Shown here: positions 19,805 to 28,639 of the stretch, piece after piece
Layout: every line of letters starts with the position of its first letter
Numbering within the stretch: the first letter of the stretch is position 1
Notes under the pieces: model-generated
Seen by the model: only the letters and a program-made list of their open reading frames with translations
The model's database searches: none
What the model was told of the DNA's origin: nothing
NCBI RefSeq assembly: GCF_016811995.1
Contig: NZ_CP069159.1
Coordinates: 1,860,001 to 1,924,000 of the forward strand
Length of the DNA: 64,000 nt
Reading direction: 5' to 3'
Origin: Citrobacter sp. R56
Lineage (GTDB): Bacteria > Pseudomonadota > Gammaproteobacteria > Enterobacterales > Enterobacteriaceae
Position numbers and translations under genes: made by a program

Positions 19805-20746
19805 CTAGTCTGATAAAAGCAGTGAAGAGATAAAGAATGCTGCCGTTGTACTCAGCGACATCAGCGCAGCCTGCAGGGTCAAAAATCCGGCCCGGTTATT
19901 TTCATCCGTAAAACGGATTGATACTGCTGAGGAAGCGACCAGACTGGAGTATGAAGCGCCCAGAAACATCACAATGAAAGCCCAGTATGCGCTGATATTG
20001 CATAAAGGGAAAAGGAGACTTATTCCAAACAGCAGAGTGGACGCAAAACCTAGCCCAAATCCCGTAAAAGATGTGGAAAGCCTGCCCGTCATCTTTGTTG
20101 CAACAAACTCTGCCACGCTTCCAACGACAAACAACCATTCTGGCGCATGCATTGTTTTTAAAAGCAACGGAACCAGTATAGGGACAATCAGCATGGGGCT
20201 GAACAGTGCCAGCGCATTTCCTGAAGCAAAAAGCAGCATCTCGGGCGACACGTGCAATGTTTTTCCAGGTAAACCGTTAAACTCCGGTTCTGGTATGTCC
20301 TTCAGAATAAGGGGTAAGGCAGCAAAGCAGAGCAGGGCTGCCAGCACAAGTGCGACTCGCCAGTTGTAATATTCGTAAAGAAAAAGTACACAGGGCATGC
20401 CCGCGATACTGACCACTGAAAAAGAGGTAATTATCGTGGCCAGCATACGTGTGCGCAGCTGCTCTGGTGAAAGTTTGATCACTAATGCCGTCCCCACACC
20501 CATAGTGGTGCCACCGATAAGACCGGCAGAAAAACGCAGCGTCAGCAAAACAGGATAACTGTCAGTCGTCAGTATCATCAGAGTCAGGCCACCAAGTAAA
20601 AACATATTACTCAAAAGAAATTTTTTCTGGTTGAAACGGTCAATCCAGTGCCAGGTGGTTATGCCAGAAATGACGGAGGTTAAGGTATAGATTCCGGATA
20701 CGTAACCAGCCCGCATACTGGTAATGCCTGCCTCAAACGTCAGCCG
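19805..20746 (-). pseudogene. MFS transporter, 5'-truncated
   Basis: An open frame of 303 codons from an internal ATG (20716) reads as an MFS exporter of the DHA1 type: a helix 2/3 loop of the form HWIDRFNQKKFLL, then about ten membrane segments. The frame can be followed upstream to 20746 (LTFEAGITSMRAGYVSG, the segment just after helix 1) where a stop occurs. Helix 1 and the start codon are missing: full-length members have about 390 residues. The break coincides with the edge of the pseudogene at 20773. Probably non-functional. Confidence 0.65.
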
Positions 20747-20772
20747 CTATATTGCCCAACCGGAAGCACGGC

Positions 20773-20919
20773 TTAGTATTCGGTTGATTGAGCGCAGTAC
20801 CCGGAATCTTCATAGTTATCCCAGACATACTTTGAGACTTCACGAGGCCAGGCACTGCCATTCCGCTCTTGAATACACTCAATGATCTATTGTTTCATGC
20901 TTTCCCTGGTTACCATCAT
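20773..20919 (-). pseudogene. Small protein gene with in-frame nonsense codon
   Basis: A good ribosome site (AGGAGAT) precedes ATG ATG, then MMVTRESMKQ, a TAG stop, then continuing in the same frame IIECIQERNGSAWPREVSKY and on to a TAA at 20773. The shape, with a conserved AWPREVSKYVWDNY-like segment, suggests a small helix-turn-helix-like protein. The in-frame TAG at codon 11 and the abrupt end next to the truncated MFS gene mark it as a remnant. Confidence 0.5.
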
Positions 20920-21066
20920 ATCTCCTGAGCTATTCCCGTTAATAATATACCAGTGATACTGCTTTTAGCTGTGAGTTCAACGGGTTAATGCAACACTGCC
21001 GACGTAAGCGATGGCTACCGAAGCCGTGATGATTTATACGGTATATGTCTATTTACGCCAAAGGAA
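20920..21066. other. Intergenic, nothing recognised
   Basis: About 150 bases between the pseudogene and the transporter terminator, without a gene or recognised site. Confidence 0.4.
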
Positions 21067-21094
21067 GGACACTATGGCGATGGCTATAGTGTCC
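21067..21094 (-). terminator. Terminator-like hairpin after the YfcC-type transporter
   Basis: GGACACTAT and ATAGTGTCC form a perfect 9-bp stem with a 10-base loop, 13 bases past the stop; TTCCTTT follows on the minus strand. Confidence 0.6.
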
Positions 21095-21107
21095 CGACAC
21101 TGATGGT

Positions 21108-22505
21108 TTAAAACGGTCCCCAGTTAATCGCCACGCCAATCAGCAGCATGATGACGCAAATGACAAACCAGATGGCGATCACGGGTGCCACAAAACGCAA
21201 CCATTTGCCATAAGGCACACCGGCAGTGGCTAATACGGCCATCAGAACACCGGAGGTTGGGTTCATGCAGTTGACGATACCTTCACCGAGCAAGACTGCC
21301 TGGACCATCACTTGACGCGTCAGACCAAGGTTATCGCCAAGCGGAGAGAAGATAGGGATCAGCAGTGCCGATTCACCGGAACCTGAAGAGATCCCAAAAT
21401 GAATCAACGCGGCGCTGATAAACATCCCGAGGGTCGCCGCATGTATCGGCACCGGCTCCAGTAAATCGGATAAGCTCCCGACAATCGGATCCAGTACGTT
21501 GCCTTGCTGCAACACTAGCGAGATGGCTGCGGCCATACCGACGATAAATGCGCCTTTTACCAGCTTCGAACAGCCCGCGAGAAAGGTATTCGCAATCTCT
21601 GATCCGGACAGGCGTCCAATGAGCCCTACGATTATCGTCAGCAGGATAAACATCGCTGACATCTCATTGGTGCCCCAATGGAATTGTATCGTCCCGGCTA
21701 TAAACAAGATCAGTGCCAGCACGGTGATGGCTAAAACCCATTTATGGCGTCCCGTAACGTTCAACACTTCATTGCCTGAAGCTTCCAGAGTGGGGCGCAC
21801 AGAACCCTGCTGTCGGCTACGGCGAATTGACCAGATCAAATAGGCGGCAGCGGTAATGATAAATAACAGGCAGGTGATACCACGCAGCAGCATGCCGGAA
21901 AAGAGCGGTAACTGCGCCAGATGTTGTGTGAGCCCCGTCGTTGCAGGATTGAGGATCGCCACATTAAAGCCCGCCGCGCAGGTCAGGTAGACCAACGATG
22001 CCCCCAGTATTGGCGGTAATCCCATCGAACGCGCGATCAGCAACCCAATGGGCACAAACGCGACCACGGCATTCACCACGACGCCAGTAGTACCCAGCAG
22101 GCCGAAGATGGCGGCAAAAATCAGCACGAGCCATTTGTCGCTGAGTTTCGTGCTGTGCGATAAAGAATTAAGCGCAGTCGCAATGGCGCCGGTTTTTTCG
22201 ATGACGGCTAGCACGCCACCCGTAAACAGAATCAGAAAAATAATCGACGCTTGTTTTACCATGCCTTTGGCTATCGCCGTGAAGATTTCCAGCGGATAGA
22301 CGCCACTTTGCGCAACGGCATGCAGGCTGCCTTTCACCGCAAACTTGATACCGTCGCGCGTTTCATAATCATAAACGCCAGCGGGAATAATCCAGGTCGC
22401 GACGGCGGCAAGCACCAGGATAATAAACAGCAACAGATAGGGACTTTGCCCTTTATCCTGCAAGGAGACCGGAGGTGAGTACGAATCAACGTGGGATTGC
22501 GTCAT
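21108..22505 (-). CDS. YfcC/ArcD-type (DcuC superfamily) transporter
   Basis: A 465-residue inner-membrane protein with about 12 membrane segments, of the YfcC family (C4-dicarboxylate anaerobic carrier/basic amino-acid antiporter superfamily). Family features are the N-terminal WIIPAGVYDY segment and the C-terminal SSGSGESALLIPIF and NCMNPTSGVLMA loops. Start ATG 22505 (MTQSH) follows AAGGGGG by 5 bases. It overlaps the end of the upstream M20 peptidase gene by 20 bases, so it is probably coupled to it: it likely imports the peptidase substrate or exports a product. The substrate is not evident. Confidence 0.85.
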   Translation of the reverse strand: MTQSHVDSYSPPVSLQDKGQSPYLLLFIILVLAAVATWIIPAGVYDYETRDGIKFAVKGSLHAVAQSGVYPLEIFTAIAKGMVKQASIIFLILFTGGVLAVIEKTGAIATALNSLSHSTKLSDKWLVLIFAAIFGLLGTTGVVVNAVVAFVPIGLLIARSMGLPPILGASLVYLTCAAGFNVAILNPATTGLTQHLAQLPLFSGMLLRGITCLLFIITAAAYLIWSIRRSRQQGSVRPTLEASGNEVLNVTGRHKWVLAITVLALILFIAGTIQFHWGTNEMSAMFILLTIIVGLIGRLSGSEIANTFLAGCSKLVKGAFIVGMAAAISLVLQQGNVLDPIVGSLSDLLEPVPIHAATLGMFISAALIHFGISSGSGESALLIPIFSPLGDNLGLTRQVMVQAVLLGEGIVNCMNPTSGVLMAVLATAGVPYGKWLRFVAPVIAIWFVICVIMLLIGVAINWGPF

Positions 22506-23634
22506 GATTTCCCCCTTCAGCAATGATCCCCGCCACTAATGCCGCGCGTAGTGGCACATTGGCGATGTTGATATGTTCATGCTTAGCATGGATTCCGGAA
22601 CCGGTCGCACCAAGGCCATCCAGGGTGGGTAATCCGAGCGCGGCAGTAAAATTACCGTCGCTGCCGCCGCCAACGCTTTCACCTTCCACGGTGAAGCCTA
22701 GTGCTTCCGCCACATGCTGCGCCCGTGTAAATAACGTACGCGCTGCGGCCGTCTGCCGCATCGGTGGACGACCCTGCCCACCGCTGACCTGCAGCGTGAT
22801 ACGCGGATCGTAGGGGCGCAATTGAGAAATTGCTTCATGAATACTCGCAGCTTCTTCTTGCGATGTGACCCGGGTGTCTATGCCGAGATACGCGCGATCG
22901 GCCACCACATTGAAGCGGCTGCCACCGTTGGCAATCCCTACGTTGACGGTAGTGCCACGCTCAGGTGCATTGAGGCTATTCAGGTAGAGAATGTGCTGCG
23001 CCATCTCTTGTATTGCGCTGGCACCTTCTTCTGGATTATTACCGGCATGTGCCGCCAGCCCGTGGATAGTTATTTCATAGTGGCCCGTGCCTTTTCGCGC
23101 GACTTTAAGCGCGCCGCTGCCCGCGACGGCTGGTTCAACGACTAACACCTGCGCGGAACCGCGCGCATGTGTTTCAATCCATTCACGCGAACTCGGGCTG
23201 CCCAGCTCTTCGTCACTGTTACACAGGAAAACGATACGTTGGTGCCCGAGCAAGTTGAGCTGTTGCAACGCGCGCACTGCCCAGATGGCCTGCACCAGCC
23301 CGGATTTCATATCCAGAATACCCGGCCCGTATAATTTACCGTCTTCCTCACGAAGAGACAGCACACCCTTGTCCCATACCGTATCGAAGTGACCTATCAG
23401 CGTCGTTTGCGGCCCGTCGCTACCGAGAGTGAATTTGCGGTGGTTGCCGTAGTGTACTTGTTCATCGATTTCCGCCTGCACGCCTAAACGTTGCTGGAAA
23501 ATGTCCTCCAGCACCCGACCACACGCATCAACCGCCGTTTTATCATGTGATGGCGATTCTGCCAGTACTAACCGTTTAATATCATTCAGGATGTCAGATG
23601 CGTGTTGTTGCAGATACGTTTTTATATTTTTCAT
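22486..23634 (-). CDS. M20-family metallopeptidase (glutamate carboxypeptidase-like)
   Basis: A 382-residue cytoplasmic zinc peptidase of the M20A type (carboxypeptidase G2/ArgE/DapE relatives). Metal and catalytic residues are intact: GHFDTVWDKG (His82, Asp84), Asp108 in GILDMKSG, the Glu pair 142/143 in DEELGS, Glu167 in VVEPAV and the C-terminal His in GIHAKHEH. No signal peptide, unlike periplasmic CPG2. It overlaps the transporter gene and is divergent from a LysR regulator. The substrate could be an N-acyl or gamma-/alpha-glutamyl amino acid; this is inference from the family. Confidence 0.85.
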   Translation of the reverse strand: MKNIKTYLQQHASDILNDIKRLVLAESPSHDKTAVDACGRVLEDIFQQRLGVQAEIDEQVHYGNHRKFTLGSDGPQTTLIGHFDTVWDKGVLSLREEDGKLYGPGILDMKSGLVQAIWAVRALQQLNLLGHQRIVFLCNSDEELGSPSSREWIETHARGSAQVLVVEPAVAGSGALKVARKGTGHYEITIHGLAAHAGNNPEEGASAIQEMAQHILYLNSLNAPERGTTVNVGIANGGSRFNVVADRAYLGIDTRVTSQEEAASIHEAISQLRPYDPRITLQVSGGQGRPPMRQTAAARTLFTRAQHVAEALGFTVEGESVGGGSDGNFTAALGLPTLDGLGATGSGIHAKHEHINIANVPLRAALVAGIIAEGGNHDAIPR

Positions 23635-23748
23635 GTATTTTTCCGTCTGTCTTGGTTGTCACAGGCAGTATGCGCAGAATTGGCATTGTAAAAAATGAGG
23701 AGTGATGATTATTATTGTTGCCCTGTGAGCAACGAATAAGCCAAAAAT

Positions 23749-24660
23749 ATGACGTTCTCCACCTATCCAGAAAAATCCATCGGGTATTTGTATGAAGTTG
23801 GCGTACATGGCGGTATTCGACGTGCGGCCGATGCGTTGGGCATTAATCCGTCGGTAGTGAGTCGTCAGTTATCTGAACTGGAAAGAACGTTACAACTGCC
23901 GTTACTCGAACGACGTGGCCGCAACGTGGTATTAACGGATGTCGGGAAACTGCTGGCAGAAGACTATGCGCTGACGGTGCAACGGCGCAAACAACTCGAG
24001 CGTCAGTTGCAGGATTTGCGCCATATGCGCGGTGGATCGGTGAACTTGCGCGTCGGTCAGGGCATGGTGGAAGAGGTGGTCAGGCATGTCATCAGTGAAT
24101 TTTCCCTGGCGTATCCTGCGGTCTTCGTCAACATTCAGTCTGGCGATATGCAAACCACCCTTACGCTACTGGCTAAAGGGGAAGTGGATATGTCGGTGAG
24201 TTTTGGACCGTCCGCGCCGCCGGGTTTGAAGTGTAATAGTTTTCGGCGTGGACCGATTTGCGCCATTGTACCGCCCGATCATCCTGTCGCCGCTTTACCT
24301 GCTGTTACCGCCGAAGAATTAACGCGCCACCGCTTAATTGTCATGAGCGAAGATTTTGGTATACAGCGTTATCTGAATGCCATTTTTAAAAATGAAGGCC
24401 TTATTTTTACGCCCGCATACCGCTGTAATCTGTTTACCAGCGCTATCGCCTTATGCCAGACCGGACAAGGCGTCGCATTTATGACGCCGCAAACATTGAA
24501 AAGTATTCAATTTCGCGAGCAATTGGTGGCTGTCCCTATTGATCATCGTATTGCTCGTGAAAGTCTGTGTCATTTGTTGCGCTCTAATGACCATCGTATG
24601 ACGCCAGCAGCGAATTATCTGTGGCGTTTATTAAATAGCTATTTTGCCGGGTTACCCTAA
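23749..24660 (+). CDS. LysR-family transcriptional regulator
   Basis: A 303-residue LysR-type regulator. The N-terminal winged HTH is seen at 15-60 (GGIRRAADALGINPSVVSRQLSELE), followed by the linker helix and a periplasmic-binding-protein-like effector domain (about 95-295). It is divergent from the M20 peptidase/transporter operon with a 114-base gap, the classic arrangement for a LysR protein controlling its neighbour. The effector is unknown. Confidence 0.9.
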   Translation: MTFSTYPEKSIGYLYEVGVHGGIRRAADALGINPSVVSRQLSELERTLQLPLLERRGRNVVLTDVGKLLAEDYALTVQRRKQLERQLQDLRHMRGGSVNLRVGQGMVEEVVRHVISEFSLAYPAVFVNIQSGDMQTTLTLLAKGEVDMSVSFGPSAPPGLKCNSFRRGPICAIVPPDHPVAALPAVTAEELTRHRLIVMSEDFGIQRYLNAIFKNEGLIFTPAYRCNLFTSAIALCQTGQGVAFMTPQTLKSIQFREQLVAVPIDHRIARESLCHLLRSNDHRMTPAANYLWRLLNSYFAGLP

Positions 24661-24683
24661 CGGTCATATTGGTGGGGATAACG

Positions 24684-24795
24684 CTCACCAACACAATAAA
24701 CCGCGACGTTGCGGTTATCTGCGAATGGGGCATTTGCCATCAATCCTTCGCGGGCGGGGTAATTCCTGCACCCGTCTATAAAGCCTTCCCTGGCA
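24684..24795 (-). repeat. Copy A: remnant of an NPAR-repeat gene 3' end
   Basis: The first 44 bases (TCACCAACA...CGAAT) match 31168-31212 at about 40 positions by eye, in the same orientation. Beyond that the minus strand reads SAREGFIDGCRNYPAREGLM, recognisably related to the NPAR(D/N)GF repeats of the gene at 31199-31594. No start or upstream part is present. Copy A and copy B bracket the GntR/transketolase cluster. Confidence 0.6.
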
Positions 24796-24910
24796 CTTTT
24801 AAATGATTACCTAAATGTAATACGTTTCGTTCAATGATTCGTTGCAACGTCATGTTTGCTCTGGTCAATCACTGCTTAAGTACGGTGCTTTAATTCAGTA
24901 CCGCAGGTCT

Positions 24911-25603
24911 TTATGAAAGCATACCCGCTTCAGCCTCTCTGCAACGTTCACGGTTTTCCAGCCACTCGATCAAAATGGAGCCCCAACTGATGTCCGCTTG
25001 CAGTGCGGCCTTCGCCTTGTTCGGATCGCGTGCGCGGAGTGCCTGGATGATTTCATGATGCTTGTGTGTTTCCAGATCTAAATCGCGCTGCGGCACCTCA
25101 ATATGAAACGTTCGCAAAATCGGTCCCATACTGACCCACATGTTTTCGAGCGTTTTAAGCATTACGGGCATCCTGGCTGCGCTAATGAGCCTGAAATGAA
25201 ATTCCCAGTTAAGCATCGAGGCTTTTTTAGCATCGCTGACAAACACGTCGAGAAAACGCTGTTGCAATTCTTCCAGCGCGTCCAGTTCTGCCGACGTAAT
25301 GCGCTCAGCCGCAAGGGCGGCGGCTTCACCTTCCAGAAGATGGCGTATCAGTTGAATCTCTTTAAGTTGTTCCACTGTCATTTCTGGGACAAAGATGGCG
25401 GTTGCTGCCTTCATCTCCAGCGCCTGTTCACTGACGAGCCGGAAAATAGCCTCCCGAACGGGGGTGATAGAAACGGCAAATTCGCTGGCCAGTTGAGATA
25501 TTCTCAGTCGTTCTCCAGGCTGGTACTGCCCATCCATTAATGCCAACCGAATGCGTCCATAGACGCGCTCACTCAGATTTATTTTTTCAATCGGTTGATA
25601 CAC
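24911..25603 (-). CDS. GntR-family (FCD) transcriptional regulator
   Basis: A 230-residue regulator with an N-terminal GntR winged HTH (12-75; ISQLASEFAVSITPVREAIFRL) and a C-terminal all-helical FCD effector domain with the metal-binding His residues (WEFHFRLI, THKHHEII). FCD regulators usually sense organic or sugar acids. It is divergent from the shikimate-dehydrogenase-like gene with a 135-base gap; the repeated motif AAGATATATCATG at 25691 and 26603 is a candidate operator. Confidence 0.9.
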   Translation of the reverse strand: MYQPIEKINLSERVYGRIRLALMDGQYQPGERLRISQLASEFAVSITPVREAIFRLVSEQALEMKAATAIFVPEMTVEQLKEIQLIRHLLEGEAAALAAERITSAELDALEELQQRFLDVFVSDAKKASMLNWEFHFRLISAARMPVMLKTLENMWVSMGPILRTFHIEVPQRDLDLETHKHHEIIQALRARDPNKAKAALQADISWGSILIEWLENRERCREAEAGMLS

Positions 25604-25690
25604 GAAACACCTCCTTCCAGGGACTGACGCTCATAACGTGTCAGGTTCGTCACAGTATTGCAACATTGATTTTACAGTTTGGTGATGACT

Positions 25691-25703
25691 AAGATATATC
25701 ATG
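25691..25703 (+). promoter_or_regulatory. Candidate GntR operator, site 1
   Basis: AAGATATATCATG, followed by TATTATGTAT. The same 13 bases recur at 26603 upstream of the polyol dehydrogenase gene. Confidence 0.45.
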
Positions 25704-25738
25704 TATTATGTATTAATGTTACTTAAAAGGATACAACG

Positions 25739-26566
25739 ATGAATATCAGTGGAACCACCCGCGTGGTAGTGCATCTCGCTTATCCCGCCCGGCATTTGCG
25801 GACTCCGACGTTTTTTAATCCGCTCCTTCAGCAATTGGGGCATGACGCTGTTCTCGTCCCCTGGCAAGTACAGCCATCAGAGTTAGCGCGAGTGTGGGAA
25901 GGGCTACGGCAGGTTGAGAACCTCGCGGGCGTCATTGTGACGATCCCTCACAAAGAGGCGGTAGCGCAACTTTGTCACGATCTCAGTGGCGCAGCGGAAC
26001 AGCTTCAGGTGTGCAACGTTGCGCGGCGGAACGCGGATGGAACCTTCTCCGGTCAGTTTTTCGATGGTGAGGGTTTTGTGCTCGGCTTGCGAAATCAGGG
26101 GCATCACCTTGCAGGACGCAACGCGTTGCTTCTCGGCGCGGGTGGGGCGGCAACCGGTATTGCTCAGGCGTTACTCGCTGCGGGCGTGTCAACGCTCGGT
26201 ATTCACAACCGTACCGAAGCGAGAGCACATTCCCGCGTTAATCAGCTTCGTGCTCTGTTTCCACAGCGGGAGATCCAGGTTGCCGACGCAAATGGTCAGG
26301 GGTACGACCTGGTGGTGAATGCGACGTCCCTTGGGCTGAAAAGTGATGACCCATTGCCTGTGGATCCTGAAACTCTGGTGCCGGGTACCCTTGTTGGCGA
26401 GGTCGTCATGAACCCTGATGTCACGCCACTTCTTCAGGCGGCGCAGAACCGTGGATGTGTGATTCACAAAGGTTCTCACATGATTGTCGGACAGTTGTCA
26501 CTGATTGCTGATTTCCTGTTTGGAAAACCGCCAATCGGTAAAGGCAGGGGTGACACGCTGCGCTGA
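25739..26566 (+). CDS. Shikimate dehydrogenase-like oxidoreductase with altered substrate motif
   Basis: A 275-residue AroE-family protein. The NADP-binding GAGGAA motif is at 133-138 with a NRTEAR segment typical of NADP specificity; the catalytic Lys72 (TIPHKEAV), Asn93 and Asp109 (FDGEG) equivalents are present. The N-terminal SxS pair that binds the shikimate carboxylate in AroE is replaced by L20-R-T22 (RHLRTP), so the substrate is probably not shikimate. An AAGGAT ribosome site precedes the ATG. It heads the cluster opposite the GntR gene. The aroE of core metabolism is expected elsewhere. Confidence 0.82.
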   Translation: MNISGTTRVVVHLAYPARHLRTPTFFNPLLQQLGHDAVLVPWQVQPSELARVWEGLRQVENLAGVIVTIPHKEAVAQLCHDLSGAAEQLQVCNVARRNADGTFSGQFFDGEGFVLGLRNQGHHLAGRNALLLGAGGAATGIAQALLAAGVSTLGIHNRTEARAHSRVNQLRALFPQREIQVADANGQGYDLVVNATSLGLKSDDPLPVDPETLVPGTLVGEVVMNPDVTPLLQAAQNRGCVIHKGSHMIVGQLSLIADFLFGKPPIGKGRGDTLR

Positions 26567-26602
26567 TCGTCTCTATTGATTGCCCTCAGCACGTCAAAAA
26601 TC

Positions 26603-26615
26603 AAGATATATCATG
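26603..26615 (+). promoter_or_regulatory. Candidate GntR operator, site 2
   Basis: AAGATATATCATG again, followed by CATCAA, 29 bases upstream of the polyol dehydrogenase ATG. Its presence suggests a second regulated promoter inside the cluster. Confidence 0.45.
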
Positions 26616-26643
26616 CATCAAATAACAGTGAAGGAGAGTGGGT

Positions 26644-27720
26644 ATGAATGCGTTGATCTTTGGTGCTCCTGGTCGTTACATCCAGGGCCCCGGTTTGCTG
26701 GATAGCAGTGGTGAACATCTGGCGCGGGTAGGTAATCGGCTGGCGGTGATTACCGACAGTGCCGTCTGGAAAATAGCCGGAGAACGGCTGGTGGCCAGTT
26801 GTCGCCGCGCCAACGTTGAGGTGCAGTGGCTTCGATTTGATGGCGAAGTTACCCATGCAGCACTGGTGGCGCTTCGCGCAGAAGCCTGCGTTCACCAGAT
26901 AGATGGCCTGATAGGGATGGGCGGTGGCAAGTGCATTGATGCAGGAAAAGCCATGGCGCACACATTCGGATTGCCACTGGTCACCATCCCGACGGTTGCG
27001 TCGAATGATGCGCCCTGTTCAAAAAACTATGTCATCTACGACGAAAACCATCGACTCAGCGAGGTGGGGCATCTGCCTCGTAGTGCGGCCTATGTGCTGG
27101 TGGATACTCAGTTGCTTGCGCAAGCACCGCGTTCGTTCCTGATTGCCGGGATCGCTGATGCGCTGACCAAACGGTTTGAAGCAGAACAGTGCCAGAAGGC
27201 GGATGGCATCAATATGTTTGGTGCACGTCCGGCACTGTCAGCGCTGGCGCTGGCGCGTTGTTGCTACGACATCCTGCGCGAAGATGCCGCCGCCGCACTG
27301 TCTGTCGCGGGAAGTGGTACGCCTGACGCCGCCTTTGAACGTGTTATCGAAGCCGTCATTCTGATGAGCGGTCTGGGCTTTGAGAGCGGCGGTTTGTCTT
27401 TGGCGCACGCGATGACCCGTGGTCTTTCTGCGATAGCCAATGCCAACAGCCAGCCACACGGATTGCAGGTTGCCTACGGACTGATGGTGCAACTCACGGC
27501 GGAAAATCGGAGCGAGGCTTTCATCGCAGATTTACGCGCCTTTTATGCCCAACTCGGACTGCCCGTTCGTCTGGCTGACCTTGGCGTGAACGCGGTCACT
27601 CCCGAACTGCTTGAGCAGATCGTGGCGCCGACACTCGGCGCACCCCACGCCCGAAATTTTAGCCCCGCGCTAAATAGCACCAACCTTACCGAGGCAATGC
27701 AATGCCTCGAAAACACCTAA
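26644..27720 (+). CDS. GldA-like iron/zinc-containing polyol dehydrogenase
   Basis: A 358-residue member of the glycerol dehydrogenase branch of the Fe-ADH superfamily. NAD-binding GMGGGKCIDAGKA lies at about 91-103; the metal ligands Asp172 (GIADALTK), His255 (SLAHAMTRG) and His272 (QPHGLQ) align with the GldA D/H/H set. Start ATG 26644 follows GAAGGAG by a normal distance. The substrate is likely a polyol or 2-hydroxy carbonyl compound; context with a split transketolase suggests a small sugar-like metabolite (inference). Confidence 0.87.
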   Translation: MNALIFGAPGRYIQGPGLLDSSGEHLARVGNRLAVITDSAVWKIAGERLVASCRRANVEVQWLRFDGEVTHAALVALRAEACVHQIDGLIGMGGGKCIDAGKAMAHTFGLPLVTIPTVASNDAPCSKNYVIYDENHRLSEVGHLPRSAAYVLVDTQLLAQAPRSFLIAGIADALTKRFEAEQCQKADGINMFGARPALSALALARCCYDILREDAAAALSVAGSGTPDAAFERVIEAVILMSGLGFESGGLSLAHAMTRGLSAIANANSQPHGLQVAYGLMVQLTAENRSEAFIADLRAFYAQLGLPVRLADLGVNAVTPELLEQIVAPTLGAPHARNFSPALNSTNLTEAMQCLENT

Positions 27721-27750
27721 TCCTGGCCTAACGCACGAAGAGGATATTGT

Positions 27751-28638
27751 ATGTCGCTACCCCAATCCCGGTTTGAAGAGTGGCAAGCCACTGATTATAT
27801 ACCGACCCCGGAAAAGCTGGCCTTTCTTCGCAACCGGGCGCGCTTTGTTCGACTCGAAACAATTCGACTGATTGAGATTGCAAAAACGGGGCATTACACC
27901 TCTGTTTTCTCAGCGGCCGAAATTTTCTCTGCGCTCTATTACGACGTCATGACGATCCGTCCGGATGAACCTAAATGGCGTGGACGTGACCGATTTTTAA
28001 TGGGTAAGGGGCATGCGGCAGTAGGGCAGTTCCCCATTCTAGCGGATCTCGGCATCATCCCGACCGAATGGCTTGACGACTATACGCGGCTGGGCAGCCC
28101 ACTGGGCGATCACCCGGACATGCGTAAAGTTCCAGGCATTGATTTCTCCTCCGGCTCTATTGGTCACGCGCTGTCTGGCGCTCTGGGCATGTGTCTGGCA
28201 CAGCGCAATATGGACGAGGAGTTCGATGTTTTTGCACTGCTCGGCGACGGCGAAATGCAGGAAGGCCAGGTGTGGGAAGCGGCGCTGGGCGCAGCGCATC
28301 ACAAAGCCAATCGCCTGATCGCCATCATTGACCGGAACGGCTATCAGCTCGACGGCAAAGTGGATGATGTTCTGGGTGTTGAACCTCTGGATGAGAAGTG
28401 GCGCGCCTTTGGCTGGGAAGTGCATGTGGTAGATGGTCACGATCTCGCTGCCCTCACCACGGTACTGCGTAAAGTGAAATGTGACCGCAAACGCCAACAA
28501 CCGGTGTGCATCATTGCCAGGACGGTGAAGGGCAAAGGCGTGTCGTACATGGAAACTGAACCGGGATGGCATTTGGGCTATCTCGCCCCTGATGATGCTG
28601 CCCGCGCTATTGCTGAAATTGAATCTAAGGAGATCTGA
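27751..28638 (+). CDS. Transketolase-family N-terminal subunit
   Basis: A 295-residue protein corresponding to the thiamine-pyrophosphate-binding N-terminal third of transketolase. The TPP/Mg motif GDGEMQEGQVWEAAL with N-x-Y downstream (DRNGYQLDG) and the GKGHAAVGQF histidine segment are visible. The rest of transketolase is the next gene, one base away, so this is a split enzyme. GAGGATATTG precedes the ATG. It would transfer a two-carbon ketol unit between sugar (phosphate) substrates. Confidence 0.9.
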   Translation: MSLPQSRFEEWQATDYIPTPEKLAFLRNRARFVRLETIRLIEIAKTGHYTSVFSAAEIFSALYYDVMTIRPDEPKWRGRDRFLMGKGHAAVGQFPILADLGIIPTEWLDDYTRLGSPLGDHPDMRKVPGIDFSSGSIGHALSGALGMCLAQRNMDEEFDVFALLGDGEMQEGQVWEAALGAAHHKANRLIAIIDRNGYQLDGKVDDVLGVEPLDEKWRAFGWEVHVVDGHDLAALTTVLRKVKCDRKRQQPVCIIARTVKGKGVSYMETEPGWHLGYLAPDDAARAIAEIESKEI

Positions 28639-28639
28639 A

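Noticed and set aside
20761-20930. Insertion-sequence remnant
   Set aside because: First impression from the broken frames, but no terminal inverted repeats or transposase motif could be found; better described as a nonsense-broken small gene.
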